Counted from the stretch's first letter, positions 51,413-60,866 are shown. The stretch is 64,000 bases of DNA from Wagnerdoeblera sp046292685 (GCF_046292685.1 NZ_JBKBQM010000007.1:17566-81565), one strand, 5' to 3'. Notes: generated by a model not told the origin, from the sequence alone. Numbers and translations: made by a program.

Positions 51413-51769
51413 ATGACGACACCGCAAGGCCCCGTTCCGTTTCCGATCCCCTCGCCTGTTCCCGAGGTCGTCAGCTTCGACCGCAAGGAACTGGGTGCGA
51501 TCCTGTCGGTCTATGGCCGGATGGTGGCCGCCGGCGAATGGCGCGACTACGCCATTTCCACCTTGCGCGACCTGGCCGTGTTTTCGGTGTTTCGCCGAAC
51601 CGCCGAGGTGCCGCTTTACCGGATCGAGAAACGACCGAAGCTGCGCGCGCGCCAGGGCATGTATACCGTCGTCGGCGCCGACGGCCAGATCCTGCGGCGC
51701 GGGGCCGACCTTGCCCAGGTCTTGCGGGTGCTGGAACGCAGGCTGATCCGCGCGTTGGATGGCGGATGA
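51413..51769 (+). CDS. DUF2794 family protein
   Basis: The 118-residue protein matches the DUF2794 family (PF10984), short alphaproteobacterial proteins of unknown function: VSFDRKELGAILSVYGRMVAAGEWRDYAISTLRDLAVFSVFRRTAEVPLYRIEKRPKLRARQGMYTVVGADGQILRRG. The Arg/Lys-rich centre suggests nucleic acid or nucleotide contact but this is untested. It is a single gene followed by a convergent tRNA. Confidence 0.88.
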   Translation: MTTPQGPVPFPIPSPVPEVVSFDRKELGAILSVYGRMVAAGEWRDYAISTLRDLAVFSVFRRTAEVPLYRIEKRPKLRARQGMYTVVGADGQILRRGADLAQVLRVLERRLIRALDGG

Positions 51770-51882
51770 CCCCGGGCACCGGACCTGCCGACAGGACAGG
51801 CGCCTTGCAGGCCGATCCGGCCAGCGCGGAGCAGATCCGGCCTTGCGAACGCATGGAACCGCAGGAAGGTTTCCGAGAAGAC

Positions 51883-51958
51883 TGGTGCCGCTGAAGGGAC
51901 TCGAACCCCCGACCCCATCATTACGAATGACGTGCTCTACCAGCTGAGCTACAGCGGC
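51883..51958 (-). tRNA. tRNA-Thr (anticodon CGT)
   Basis: The 76-nt gene folds as a cloverleaf: acceptor GCCGCTG/CAGCGGC, D arm with TAGCTCAGCTGGTAGAGC, anticodon stem CGTCA/TGATG with loop TTCGTAA (anticodon CGT, reading ACG), T arm GTTCGAGTC, discriminator A and an encoded CCA. The 5' end is at 51958. Confidence 0.95.
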
Positions 51959-51963
51959 ACTCC

Positions 51964-52200
51964 TCTCACCTGGCCCTGCCGCAGCCTGACCACCTGCGTG
52001 CCACGCGCCGCGCTACGCTGCGTTCACCTGCATTTCCCGGCGATGCCCGGGAACCGCGGATGAAGCAGCCGAGTGGCTGAGGCAACACGCCGCTTCGTTT
52101 AAACGAGCAAGCGCAGACTTGCAACCCACCTCGCCATGCCATCGTGAACCGGCTCTTGTGCTGCGCAGCTTGCCTGCCGCCGGCGGGGAACAGGGCTTGC
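51964..52200. other. Gene-poor gap between tRNA-Thr and the usp gene
   Basis: No gene is evident. It contains a stretch near 52064-52110 with a tRNA-Ser-like D-arm (GCCGAGTGGCTGAGGC) but no matching T arm, and the upstream region of the tRNA gene. Confidence 0.4.
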
Positions 52201-52232
52201 AGGCCCGGCAGCCGCCATCGCGGCCGGGCCCT
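52201..52232 (-). terminator. Terminator after the usp gene
   Basis: AGGCCCGG pairs with CCGGGCCCT-side bases (outer stem) and CCGC with GCGG (inner stem) with a 3-base bulge, 6 bp beyond the usp stop. Confidence 0.6.
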
Positions 52233-52237
52233 CTGGC

Positions 52238-53107
52238 TTACCGCAACAGCAGGACGGGCACCTTGCAGGCGCGGATCATGGCAGTGGTGGTGGAACCGAT
52301 GATCAGGCTGCGGATGCGGCTGTGGCCATAGGCGCCCATGACCAGCATGTCGAATTGCGCCTCCTCCACCAGCCGCGCCAGTGCCGTTTCCGGCTGACCG
52401 GGCAGAACCGAGGCTTCCGCCGCGATCCCGGCGGCCTTCAGCATCGCCTTTGCATCCTCCAGGCCCCTTGTCACCTCCGGCGTGGCGCTGCCAACCGTCA
52501 CGACATGCACGGCGAGGCCCTGAAACAGCGGGCTGCGCGCGATGTGGTCGACCGCCTTCATCGCCGACGTGCCGCCGTCATAGGCAATGAGAACCTTTCG
52601 GATCGGCCGGAAGGCGCGCGAGGCCACGAGCACCGGCTTGTGGCAGCCGCGCACGATGCGTTCGAGGTTCGAGCCCAGATGCCCCTTGGCGAAATCCGCC
52701 GCTTCGCCGCGCTTGCCGATCAGGATGACGCGGGCATCGGCCTCGACATCGGCCACGGCCTCGACAATGTCGCCATGCCGCAGCCGGGTTACGACATCGG
52801 CGATGCCGGCTTTTTCCAGCACGGCCTGCGCGTCTTCGAGGATCGCGCGCCCACGTTGGCTGATAAGCCGGGCACGTTGCGCATCCAGTTCGGCCAGCTG
52901 TTCCATCAGCGCCGTGCGGGCGCCCAGCGCAATGGCACCGGAATGGTCGCGGGTGTCGGAAGCCTCGCGGCGACCGAGGACGTGCAGCAGTTCGACCGGG
53001 GCGCCGGTTCGGCTGGCGATCCAGGCGGCATGGTCGCAGACGCTGGCGGAATAGATCGAGCCATCGACAAGGGCGACGATCTTCTGCGGTTGGTCGGTCA
53101 TGTCCAT
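52238..53107 (-). CDS. Tandem universal stress protein (UspA-type)
   Basis: The 289-residue protein has two UspA domains (about residues 8-155 and 166-289). The second carries the ATP-binding signature GAYGHSRIRSLIIGSTTTAMIRACKVPVLL (GxGxxGS(T)-type). Such proteins bind ATP or other ligands and support stress survival. It begins 7 bp after the SulP stop and so is co-transcribed, suggesting a role linked to anion uptake. Confidence 0.87.
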   Translation of the reverse strand: MDMTDQPQKIVALVDGSIYSASVCDHAAWIASRTGAPVELLHVLGRREASDTRDHSGAIALGARTALMEQLAELDAQRARLISQRGRAILEDAQAVLEKAGIADVVTRLRHGDIVEAVADVEADARVILIGKRGEAADFAKGHLGSNLERIVRGCHKPVLVASRAFRPIRKVLIAYDGGTSAMKAVDHIARSPLFQGLAVHVVTVGSATPEVTRGLEDAKAMLKAAGIAAEASVLPGQPETALARLVEEAQFDMLVMGAYGHSRIRSLIIGSTTTAMIRACKVPVLLLR

Positions 53108-53114
53108 GTCCCCC

Positions 53115-54605
53115 TCAATGCGCCATCAGCTTGTCCATCGCACCCGGCTTGTCATGCACCGCAAGCCTGTCCACGATGGTTTCGGAGGCTTCGTTCATGC
53201 CGACGATCTCCACCTCGGCCCCGTCGCGGCGGAACTTCAGCACCGCCATGTCCAGCGCCTGCACGGAACTGATGTCCCAGATATGCGCGCGCGACACGTC
53301 GATCACCACGCGGTCCAGGGCCTCCTTGAAATCGAAGGCATTCATGAAATCCTCGACCGAGCCGTAGAAAAGCTGCCCCTCGACGACATAGGTCCGCTCG
53401 CGCCCATCCTTCGAGATGGTGGAGGTGACCTTGAACAGCTGCGCGATCTTGCCCGCAAAGAAGATGCCGGAAAGCAGCACCCCCACCAGCACCCCGATGG
53501 CAAGGTTGTGCGTCCACACCACCGTCGCCACCGTGGCCAGCATCACGATGGAGGACGAGCGCGGGTGAACCGCAAGGTTGCGGATCGAGGACCAGGAAAA
53601 GGTGCCGATCGAGACCATGATCATGATCGCCACCAGTGCCGCCATCGGAATCCGCGCCACCCAGTCGCCCAGGAACACCACCAGGATCAGGAGCACCGTG
53701 CCCGCGGTAAAGGCCGACAGCCGCCCCCGCCCGCCGGATTTCACGTTGATGATCGACTGGCCGATCATCGCGCAGCCGGCCATCCCGCCGATGAACCCGG
53801 TTGCGGTATTGGCGATGCCCTGGCCGATGCATTCCTGATTGCGGTCGGATTTCGTGTCGGTCAGGTCATCGACGATGTTCTGCGTCATCAGGCTTTCCAA
53901 CAGGCCCACGACCGCGACGGCGACGGAATAGGGCAGGATGATGAGCAGCGTTTCCAGCGTCAGCGGGATATCGGGGATCAGGAACACCGGCAACGTATCA
54001 GGCAGCGCGCCCATGTCGCCCACGGTGCGCACGTCCCACCCGAAGGCGAGCGTGAGGCCGGTCAGCACGATGATGGTGACCAGCGGCGACGGGATCGCCT
54101 TGGTGAGGTAAGGAAAAAGGTAGATGATGGCGAGGCCGGCCGCGACCAGCGCATAGGTCAGCCAGGTGACCCTGGTGGGGTCCAGTTCCGGCAGCTGCGC
54201 CATGAAGATCAGGATGGCGAGCGCGTTGACAAAGCCGGTCATCACCGATTTCGACACATAGCGCATCACGAAGCCCAGCTTCAGCAGCCCCGCGCCGATC
54301 TGGATCAGCCCGGCCAGCACCGTGGCCGCCAGCAGGTATTGCAGGCCATGGTCGCGCACCAGCGTCACCATCAGCACCGCAGTTGCGGCGGTGGCGGCCG
54401 AGATCATCCCGGGCCTGCCGCCGACAAAAGCGATCAGCACCGCGATGGAAAAGCTGGCGTAAAGCCCGACCTTCGGGTCCAAACCAGCGATGATCGAAAA
54501 GGCGATCGCCTCGGGGATCAGCGCCAGCGCCACGACAAAGCCGGCCAGAACATCGGCACGGATGTTGCCGAACCACTGCGCGCGGTAGGCATCGAGTGAA
54601 ATCAT
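53115..54605 (-). CDS. SulP-family anion permease with STAS domain
   Basis: The 496-residue protein has about 11-12 membrane helices (starting AGFVVALALIPEAIAFSIIAGLDPKVGLYASF, the SulP signature) and a C-terminal STAS domain (about residues 400-496). SulP proteins import sulfate or, as in cyanobacterial BicA, bicarbonate with Na+. The short length and the GMSAATAATAVLM segment resemble BicA-type members, but the substrate is not proven. It has a 331-bp upstream gap that should hold its promoter. Confidence 0.85.
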   Translation of the reverse strand: MISLDAYRAQWFGNIRADVLAGFVVALALIPEAIAFSIIAGLDPKVGLYASFSIAVLIAFVGGRPGMISAATAATAVLMVTLVRDHGLQYLLAATVLAGLIQIGAGLLKLGFVMRYVSKSVMTGFVNALAILIFMAQLPELDPTRVTWLTYALVAAGLAIIYLFPYLTKAIPSPLVTIIVLTGLTLAFGWDVRTVGDMGALPDTLPVFLIPDIPLTLETLLIILPYSVAVAVVGLLESLMTQNIVDDLTDTKSDRNQECIGQGIANTATGFIGGMAGCAMIGQSIINVKSGGRGRLSAFTAGTVLLILVVFLGDWVARIPMAALVAIMIMVSIGTFSWSSIRNLAVHPRSSSIVMLATVATVVWTHNLAIGVLVGVLLSGIFFAGKIAQLFKVTSTISKDGRERTYVVEGQLFYGSVEDFMNAFDFKEALDRVVIDVSRAHIWDISSVQALDMAVLKFRRDGAEVEIVGMNEASETIVDRLAVHDKPGAMDKLMAH

Positions 54606-54936
54606 GTAAAACTTTCCTGAACGATCCGGGCCAAACGACCACGCATCGAGATTTGATCTGTGTGTCGGTTCAGGTTGTCCGGCGGATCGGCGGCCGGAAG
54701 AGCCACCCGGGAATTGCACCCGGGTCCATGTTCATTGCTGCGCCGCATACACAGCTTTCGGCCCGAGGCCAACCCCGGCCATCTGTGCAGCACGTCGATT
54801 GGCGCGGAACCTGTTGCAGACGCGCCCCGATCAGCCCGGGCGACCGCGATCATCGCCAGCGCCGGTGTCTGCTGTTCGGCATCCCCAAACAGGAATGCGT
54901 GCCAGGCGACGGCGCAGCGCGCCAAGCCCTCGGGCC
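54606..54936. other. Gap upstream of the SulP gene
   Basis: This 331-bp stretch lies between the HD hydrolase and SulP genes, both on the minus strand. It holds a CCCGGG/CCCGGG inverted pair at 54706-54724. I see no gene or clear operator. Confidence 0.4.
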
Positions 54937-55530
54937 TCAACCGCTCGCCTCCAGCAAGACCCGATGGCGTTCGATGAAATCGGCCCTGACTTCGGCAGGG
55001 GCGCGCAGCCGGATGACCAGCGCACGGCGCAGGTCGATTCCTGGCCGCCCGAACAACCTGTCGGCCTCGGGTTCGGAAAACCCGGCGATCTGCACCGCTT
55101 CCGCCCAGGCGGATGCCCGGTCGGCCGCCTTGATGGCCGACCTGATCGCGGCGGGAAGAACCGACGGCAACCCGAAGCGCAGATGCACCGCTGCGGCAAG
55201 ACGTTCGTCCAGCTGGCTATACCCTGCACCCACGGCCGATTTCACCGGGCTTATCATGTCGCCGATCACGTATTCCGGGGCATCGTGCAGCAACGCGGCC
55301 AGTTGCCAGCGTGGCGCGATGCCGGGATTGCACCGGGAAAAGATCTGTTCGACCAGCAGGGAATGCTCTGCCACGGAATAGGGCCAGTCGCCGCGGGTTT
55401 GCCCGTTCCAGCGCGCGACAAAGGCAAGGCCATGCGCGATGTCCTCGATCTCGATATCCATCGGGGTCGGATCCAGCAGATCGAGCCTTCGCCCGGAAAG
55501 CATGCGCTGCCAGGCGCGTGGCTGTTTCAT
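54937..55530 (-). CDS. HD-domain hydrolase (YfbR-like)
   Basis: The 197-residue protein has the HD metal-site set H...HD...D: SVAEHSLLVEQIF, AALLHDAPEYVIGDMISPVK and a later Asp in AIKAADRASAWAEA. It resembles YfbR-type 5'-deoxynucleotidases and other small HD phosphohydrolases. The start overlaps no other gene. Its substrate is unknown; nucleotide 5'-phosphates are likely by analogy. Confidence 0.8.
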   Translation of the reverse strand: MKQPRAWQRMLSGRRLDLLDPTPMDIEIEDIAHGLAFVARWNGQTRGDWPYSVAEHSLLVEQIFSRCNPGIAPRWQLAALLHDAPEYVIGDMISPVKSAVGAGYSQLDERLAAAVHLRFGLPSVLPAAIRSAIKAADRASAWAEAVQIAGFSEPEADRLFGRPGIDLRRALVIRLRAPAEVRADFIERHRVLLEASG

Positions 55531-55584
55531 GACACCTTCGCCGGATAAGGGACGCGCGACCCATACCCTTACCCGACGAGGCTG

Positions 55585-56253
55585 TCAAAGCGCCCCGGGC
55601 TTGCGCAGGGCCGTTGCGTCGGCAGCGGCCACCGTGATACCGCCATCGAACACAAGGTCGATGCCCCCCTGGGCATTGCCGCGCGCCTCGCGCACCAGCG
55701 CATAATGTTCAACCGGGCCACTGCCGAGCAATTCGCCGCCGGCGCTGGCTTCGAGCTCGAATCGGTAGGTTCCGGCGGGCAAGGGGTTTCCCGCGGCATC
55801 GAGGCCGACCCATTCGATCGGCGCTGCCGATACGGGAATCGGCAGGCGCTGAACCTCGAAACCTTGCTGGTTGCGCACCACCAGAACGGCCGAGTCGGCA
55901 AGCTGCGGCGGGTTCGGCGCCAGCATGATGGGGGCACCGGCGAACGCAGCGGGCGCTGCAATGCGGGCCTCCATCCCGATCCAGCCGGAAAGTTGCGCCA
56001 TGGTCGAGACGTTGAGCTGCCGAGACAGCGCCGCGAGCTGTTCGTTGGCCCTCACCTGCTGTTCGACGCCGGCAAAGGTTGCCAGCTGGGTAGCGAACTC
56101 GGTCGATTGCATGGGGCTCATCGGATCCTGGTTTCTGATCTGCACCGTGAGCATCCGCAGAAAGGTTTCGAAATCCGACGTGAGCATGGCACTGCGCGCG
56201 CTTTGGGCCGGCAGCGAAGGCGATGCGGTTGAGGTGACTGGCAGAACGGTCAT
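55585..56253 (-). CDS. flgD: Flagellar hook assembly protein FlgD
   Basis: FlgD (222 residues) caps the growing hook. Residues 30-80 match the FlgD N-terminal pattern FETFLRMLTVQIRNQDPMSPMQSTEFATQLATFAGVEQQVRANEQLAALSRQL; the C-terminal half is an Ig-like/tudor hook-cap domain (GLDAAGNPLPAGTYRFELEA). I start at the ATG at 56253, 13 bp after the fliK stop, because the frame open upstream lies in fliK. Confidence 0.93.
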   Translation of the reverse strand: MTVLPVTSTASPSLPAQSARSAMLTSDFETFLRMLTVQIRNQDPMSPMQSTEFATQLATFAGVEQQVRANEQLAALSRQLNVSTMAQLSGWIGMEARIAAPAAFAGAPIMLAPNPPQLADSAVLVVRNQQGFEVQRLPIPVSAAPIEWVGLDAAGNPLPAGTYRFELEASAGGELLGSGPVEHYALVREARGNAQGGIDLVFDGGITVAAADATALRKPGAL

Positions 56254-56266
56254 GTTGGCTCCGGGA

Positions 56267-58636
56267 TCAAAGGCGCAGGTCGAGTGTGCCGGCAGGTGCA
56301 GCGGCGGCAGGGCGTGGCGCCGGGATTTCGGAGCCTTGGTCGCTTTCGCCGGTTTCGGTGTCGGCCCGGAACGACGGTGCGTTCCCGGACCGGCCGAAGC
56401 TGAAGCTCGCGCTCTCATAGCCCGCTGCACGCAATTCCGCCGCGAGTTCGGGGGCATGGCGCCGCAAAAGGTCCAGCGTTTCGGGCCGATCCGCGATCAG
56501 ATGGACGCGCAGGGCATCGCCCTCGGGCTGAAAGCTCATCGAGACGCGGCCCAGTTCTTCGGGTGCCATGTGCAGCTCTACCTGGTTGCCTTGCGCGGCG
56601 CGGATCGCATCGATCACCTGCTGTGGCGGCGGGGGTGGCAAGGGCCGATTGTCAGGCGCTGCCCGGCCCTGCAGATGATCGGCCTGCCCGACATGAGGCG
56701 GCGCAACGGCCGTTTCCCCGTGAACGCCCATTGCGTCGAGCGGTTCAGCGACGGCGCGGTCGGCAAACATCTCGGCAACTCGGGGGAGGGTGGGGCCGAT
56801 GAGCGCCGACTGCGCCCCCGGAAGCGGCGTGACGCGCAAGTCGGCGGTCGGCGCGGGGTCGGGTTTTGGCTGATACCGCACATGGGTTTCGGAGGCGCGC
56901 GCCAGGGCAAGCGACCACGACCCGGCAAGTGTATCGGATTCGGGGACAATTGCCGAAACGGTCGGCGGCGGCGATCCGGCATCGGCTGCAGCGGGCCCGG
57001 TCACGACCACGGCATCGCGGGCTTCGGGCAGCTTTGCGAGGCGCAAAGCTGCCGCCACCCGGGCTGTTGCTTCGGCAGGGGCCCCGGTCGGATCAGGGGT
57101 TACAGGATTGAGGGCGGGCACCGGCGGGGTTGGCGGAGCATCCAGTCGGTCGGCGGTTGCAGCCGTCATGGCGCGGGCGGGCACCAGAGCGGGCACCAAC
57201 GGCGAAGCCTCCCGCGTTACAAAGTGCAAGGGCGGGTTTCGGCCTTGCGAAGCAAGACCGGGCTTTGTCCGGCCTTCGGCCGAACCCCGGTTGGCCGCGG
57301 GTGGTAATGTGCCCGCCGGATCGGGCGAAGCGGCCGGCCGAACCGGCGAACTGGTGGTTGCGTCCGGGCCGAGCCCCCGAACTGGCACCGATATGGCCGC
57401 CGGATCGACAGGCACCGCTGCCTGATCGGGCCTTGCAAGGTCAAGACCCGTTGATGCACGGGCCGCCGAAGCCTCCCAAAGGGGCTGCGCCGGTGGAGTT
57501 GCACTTCTGCCGGGAGGCGGAGGATCGTTCATCACTGCCGCGGGATCCCCCCCCTGCCTCGCCACTCGCCCCACGTTCGCCGCCGCCGATGCGCGATCGT
57601 CCCAATGCTCCGCGACGCCAGCGCCAGCGCCTTGCCGAAGCGGCTGTTCATCCGGCGCGACCATCGGCCCGGGATTGGCTGGCGCCACCGCAGCGCTGTC
57701 AGACAGGGACAGCGGCGCGGCTGTCGCGCGCCCCGCCGTTTTCGACGTTTCTTCGAACGCCCAAGGGGTTGCGTCGGGTCGCATCAAGGGCAGCTCCGGT
57801 CGCGCAGACCCTTCCTTCGGATGATTCTCCGGGACGCTCTGGCCATTTGCCTCTGCCGAAACGACCGTCGGCAGCGTTGGCCACGAAGCTGGGGCCGGCC
57901 AAGCGGATGCGGTTGGCCCAAGCGCCTCTGCCCTGGAGAAGGGAACCCACGACTGTGGGAGCGCGGGTTGGGCCGGGTCTGCAAGGTCCGTCCCGGCACG
58001 GGGCGTCGAGGCGGTCGGCTCCGTCGGCAGAAGGGGGGCCGGCGCCGAACCGGAGGGGGGCACCGCCGGCACCGCAGGTATCCTGCCGGACACCGCGGGC
58101 AAGGCAGCGGTGTCCTGCTCGGCAAGACGTTCAGAGGCGGTGACAGGGTGTTCACCGTCCTCCCGAACCGGAATGGCCGCGGCGATCGGCGCCGTCTGTA
58201 TGCGGCTTTCCGAAACCGGCATCGAGCAAACCGACGACAGCGAGGGCAAGGCCAATCGAACGCGCCCTGCAGGATCATTTCCCCCCTCTATCGACGACAT
58301 TCTGGATCCAGGAAGCCAATCCGGGATATCGGGGGGTGCAGGCGCGGTCGGGGGCAGCTCGGCAGCAGGCGCCGGGGTAACGGTCGTGGCTGTCGCAGGC
58401 GCTGCCGCTGCAGGATCGGGCAGAATGCCGGAACCTTCCGGCATTGACGCAGGTGTGCTGCCTTCGCGCGGAACCGGGTCTTGCGGCGTCCGGCGCGCCC
58501 GCGCCCCGGCAAGGTCTGCGTCCGGCGCCGGATTCTCGGCGATCCAGGCAGCGAGGAAATCGCCCGGCGATGGCACCACCGGCGCCGTCGGAAGACGGAA
58601 CTCCGGCGCCCGCAACAGCGATGGTTCAAGTTTCAT
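56267..58636 (-). CDS. fliK: Flagellar hook-length control protein FliK
   Basis: The 789-residue protein is long, low-complexity and Pro/Ala-rich in its first 690 residues, as expected of the FliK molecular ruler. The C-terminal Flg_hook domain is clear: NQVELHMAPEELGRVSMSFQPEGDALRVHLIADRPETLDLLRRHAPELAAELRAAGYESASFSFG. FliK senses hook length and switches export substrate specificity. It is divergent from the flgJ-like gene and precedes flgD. Confidence 0.9.
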   Translation of the reverse strand: MKLEPSLLRAPEFRLPTAPVVPSPGDFLAAWIAENPAPDADLAGARARRTPQDPVPREGSTPASMPEGSGILPDPAAAAPATATTVTPAPAAELPPTAPAPPDIPDWLPGSRMSSIEGGNDPAGRVRLALPSLSSVCSMPVSESRIQTAPIAAAIPVREDGEHPVTASERLAEQDTAALPAVSGRIPAVPAVPPSGSAPAPLLPTEPTASTPRAGTDLADPAQPALPQSWVPFSRAEALGPTASAWPAPASWPTLPTVVSAEANGQSVPENHPKEGSARPELPLMRPDATPWAFEETSKTAGRATAAPLSLSDSAAVAPANPGPMVAPDEQPLRQGAGAGVAEHWDDRASAAANVGRVARQGGDPAAVMNDPPPPGRSATPPAQPLWEASAARASTGLDLARPDQAAVPVDPAAISVPVRGLGPDATTSSPVRPAASPDPAGTLPPAANRGSAEGRTKPGLASQGRNPPLHFVTREASPLVPALVPARAMTAATADRLDAPPTPPVPALNPVTPDPTGAPAEATARVAAALRLAKLPEARDAVVVTGPAAADAGSPPPTVSAIVPESDTLAGSWSLALARASETHVRYQPKPDPAPTADLRVTPLPGAQSALIGPTLPRVAEMFADRAVAEPLDAMGVHGETAVAPPHVGQADHLQGRAAPDNRPLPPPPPQQVIDAIRAAQGNQVELHMAPEELGRVSMSFQPEGDALRVHLIADRPETLDLLRRHAPELAAELRAAGYESASFSFGRSGNAPSFRADTETGESDQGSEIPAPRPAAAAPAGTLDLRL

Positions 58637-58746
58637 GGCCCCTCCGCGACTTCTGCCGGTGAGCGCAAGGTGCCAGTCCGAGGTTACCACTTTGTTTACT
58701 GCGCTGCGCCAGAATGGATCAAATTGTAGTTCCGCAGGAGACCGCC

Positions 58747-59037
58747 ATGATCCCCGTTGCGCCCTTGCCGGCCGACACCCCCTCTGCAACCCGCCCGGAC
58801 CGGGACGCGACGCTGCGGCAAAAGGCGCGCGAGCTGGAAGGGGTTTTTCTTGCCGAAATGCTGCGCCATGCCGGGGTTGCAAAGCTGCCCGAAAGCTTCG
58901 GCGGCGGCGCCGGCGAAGAACAGTTCGCATCCTTCCTGCGCGAGGCACAGGCCCGTGCCATCGTGAAAAAGGGGGGGATCGGCCTTGCGGAACATCTGTT
59001 CCATGCGCTGAAGGCGCGCGAAAATGACTCCCGCTGA
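58747..59037 (+). CDS. Rod-binding protein (FlgJ N-terminal type)
   Basis: The 96-residue protein is the stand-alone rod-binding domain of FlgJ: LRQKARELEGVFLAEMLRHAGVAKLPESFGGGAGEEQFASFLREAQARAIVKKGGIGLAEHLFHAL. It scaffolds rod assembly; the muramidase domain found in enterobacterial FlgJ is absent, as is usual in alphaproteobacteria. I start at 58747 (GGAG site), not the upstream 58714 start. It overlaps the next gene by 14 bp. Confidence 0.85.
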   Translation: MIPVAPLPADTPSATRPDRDATLRQKARELEGVFLAEMLRHAGVAKLPESFGGGAGEEQFASFLREAQARAIVKKGGIGLAEHLFHALKARENDSR

Positions 59038-59356
59038 CCGTCTGGCCGATTCGCTGGCGGCATTGCGCGATGCCGTGCGTCAGGGCGATTTCACCGCCTT
59101 CGACCGGCTTTCCGCCCGGCTCGGCACCGAAGTCGCCGCGCTGGAGGCGTCGCCCCCGGGGCCGGACACGTTGCAGATGCTGAAGTCCCGGGCAGCCGAG
59201 CTTGCGGAACTATTGCTGGCAGCCGGGCAAGGCCTGGCCGCCGCGCGCCGCCGCCTGACGGAAATCGAAACCGTTCGCAAGGGCTTGGGCACCTATGGCG
59301 GCGATGGCCGACGGCGCGCCCTGGGCCCGACGCCGGCATCGACGCGCAGGGTCTGA
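59024..59356 (+). CDS. FlgN-like flagellar export chaperone
   Basis: The 110-residue all-helical protein (LADSLAALRDAVRQGDFTAFDRLSARLGTEVAALE, LKSRAAELAELLLAAGQGLAAARRRLTEIE) has the heptad-like pattern of FlgN/hook-junction chaperones. Sequence alone is weak, but overlap with the flgJ-like gene and the flagellar context support it. It could instead be an uncharacterised flagellar protein. Confidence 0.6.
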   Translation: MTPADRLADSLAALRDAVRQGDFTAFDRLSARLGTEVAALEASPPGPDTLQMLKSRAAELAELLLAAGQGLAAARRRLTEIETVRKGLGTYGGDGRRRALGPTPASTRRV

Positions 59357-59562
59357 GCGAATGCCGCAGATTTGCGCAAAATGCATCGAACAAGGCTGGG
59401 GCGGGTTAGGAGCTTCTTAGCGTTTGGGGCGCCGAATGGGCCTCGCACCTCATGACGGGGTGACGCGGCAGACCGCTGCCGCAGGGGACAGAACACCCGG
59501 GCCGCCACCGCAAGTGGCAAGAATCGCGCGCAAAGCGCCGGAACCCGCAAGGAAAGTCGAAA
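59357..59562 (+). other. fliC leader and promoter region
   Basis: A 206-bp gap before flagellin. It holds an imperfect GCGGCAGACC/GCTGCCGC stem near 59467-59488 and must contain the fliC promoter and the leader probably contacted by FlbT; I see no convincing sigma54 or sigma28 box. Confidence 0.4.
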
Positions 59563-60792
59563 ATGCCGTCCATTCTGACCAACACCAGCGCCATGGTCGC
59601 CCTGCAGACGCTGAAAGGAATCAACTCGAACCTGGAAAAGACCCAGTCCGAAATCTCGACCGGCAAATCGGTCGCCAACGCCCGCGACAACGCGGCGGTG
59701 TGGTCCATCTCCAAGGTGATGGAATCCGACGTCAAGGGCTTCAAGGGCATCTCCGACAGCCTCGCCCTCGGCTCGTCGACCGTGGCGGTCGCCCGCTCGG
59801 CCTCGGAAACCGTGACCGACCTGCTCACCCAGATGAAGGGCAAGATCGTCGCGGCGCAGGAATCGAACGTCGATCGCGCCAAGATCCAGACTGACATCGT
59901 GGCCTTGCGCGACCAGATCGGCGCGGTTGTGGGCGCGGCGCAGTTCAACGGGCTGAACCTGCTGTCGAACCAGTCGGCAACGGCCGGAACGAACAACGTG
60001 GACATCCTTGCATCGCTGGATCGCAGCGCGTCGGGGGTGGCGGCCAGCAAGATCACCGTGGCCAAGAACGACTTGGGCACGAACGCTGCAACCAACGGCG
60101 CTACGGCGGGCGGCGGTGCGGCCACCGCCATCGCGACCCTGGCGGCGGGCGCCACGCAGAACTTCATGCAGATCCTGCCTGCCAACGTCGGCTATGGCAC
60201 GACCTACAACATCGAAAGCATGGCCGGCACCGCCGTCGCGGCGCCGAACCAGGTGAGCTATGTCGCGCGTCAGGGCGATACCGCTGCCTCGGTCGCGTCG
60301 GAAATGGTGACCCGGCTGAACTTCGTGGCCCAGCGCGAGGGGCGCACTGTCAGCTTCGCGCTCAGCTCGACCGACCCGACCCAGATCACCATCACCAACA
60401 CCGGCTCTGCCGCGGTGACGGGCATCGCGGCCACGGATGTCAACCGGACCACGGGCGGCACCGCGGGCGGCGGTCTGAACCTGCTGCGCCAGTTCGACGT
60501 GACGACCACGAACGGTGCCGCCGCCGCCCTGGCGGGCATCGAAGGCCTGATCCAGAAATCGATCGGCTCCGCCGCTGCCTTCGGTTCGGCCCAGGGCCGC
60601 ATCGACACCCAGACCAAGTTCGTCTCCTCTCTGACGGACTCGCTCAAGGCCGGCATCGGCACCCTGGTCGATGCCGACATGGAGGAGGCCTCGGCCCGTC
60701 TGCAGGCGCTGCAGGTGCAGCAGCAGCTGGGTGTGCAGGCGCTGTCGATCGCAAACCAGGCGCCGCAGAGCATCCTGTCGCTGTTCCGGTAA
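59563..60792 (+). CDS. fliC: Flagellin
   Basis: The 409-residue filament protein has conserved ends and a variable middle. The N-terminal D0/D1 part reads LTNTSAMVALQTLKGINSNLEKTQSEISTGKSVANARDNAAVWSISKVMESDV, and the C-terminal part ends LQALQVQQQLGVQALSIANQAPQSILSLFR. Residues 150-310 are the surface-exposed domain, rich in Gly, Thr and Ala. It is followed by a strong terminator, then flaF and flbT, the usual alphaproteobacterial set for flagellin control. Confidence 0.95.
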   Translation: MPSILTNTSAMVALQTLKGINSNLEKTQSEISTGKSVANARDNAAVWSISKVMESDVKGFKGISDSLALGSSTVAVARSASETVTDLLTQMKGKIVAAQESNVDRAKIQTDIVALRDQIGAVVGAAQFNGLNLLSNQSATAGTNNVDILASLDRSASGVAASKITVAKNDLGTNAATNGATAGGGAATAIATLAAGATQNFMQILPANVGYGTTYNIESMAGTAVAAPNQVSYVARQGDTAASVASEMVTRLNFVAQREGRTVSFALSSTDPTQITITNTGSAAVTGIAATDVNRTTGGTAGGGLNLLRQFDVTTTNGAAAALAGIEGLIQKSIGSAAAFGSAQGRIDTQTKFVSSLTDSLKAGIGTLVDADMEEASARLQALQVQQQLGVQALSIANQAPQSILSLFR

Positions 60793-60801
60793 CAGCAGCC
60801 G

Positions 60802-60831
60802 CCGGGGCGCGCGTCGGTTCGCGCGCCCCGG
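60802..60831 (+). terminator. Terminator after fliC
   Basis: CCGGGGCGCGCG pairs perfectly with CGCGCGCCCCGG (12 bp) around TCGGTT, 9 bp after the flagellin stop. Flagellin is made in excess, so a strong terminator fits. Confidence 0.75.
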
Positions 60832-60866
60832 CCATCTGAACCCCAGCAGCACCGGAACCCATCACT

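Noticed and set aside
52064..52110. A tRNA-Ser-like D-arm sequence
   Set aside because: No acceptor stem or T arm can be paired with it; probably coincidental or a decayed fragment.
59500..59562. A sigma54-type box (TGGCA...GC) ahead of fliC
   Set aside because: TGGCAAG is present but the GC-TTGC downstream half is lacking at the right spacing.
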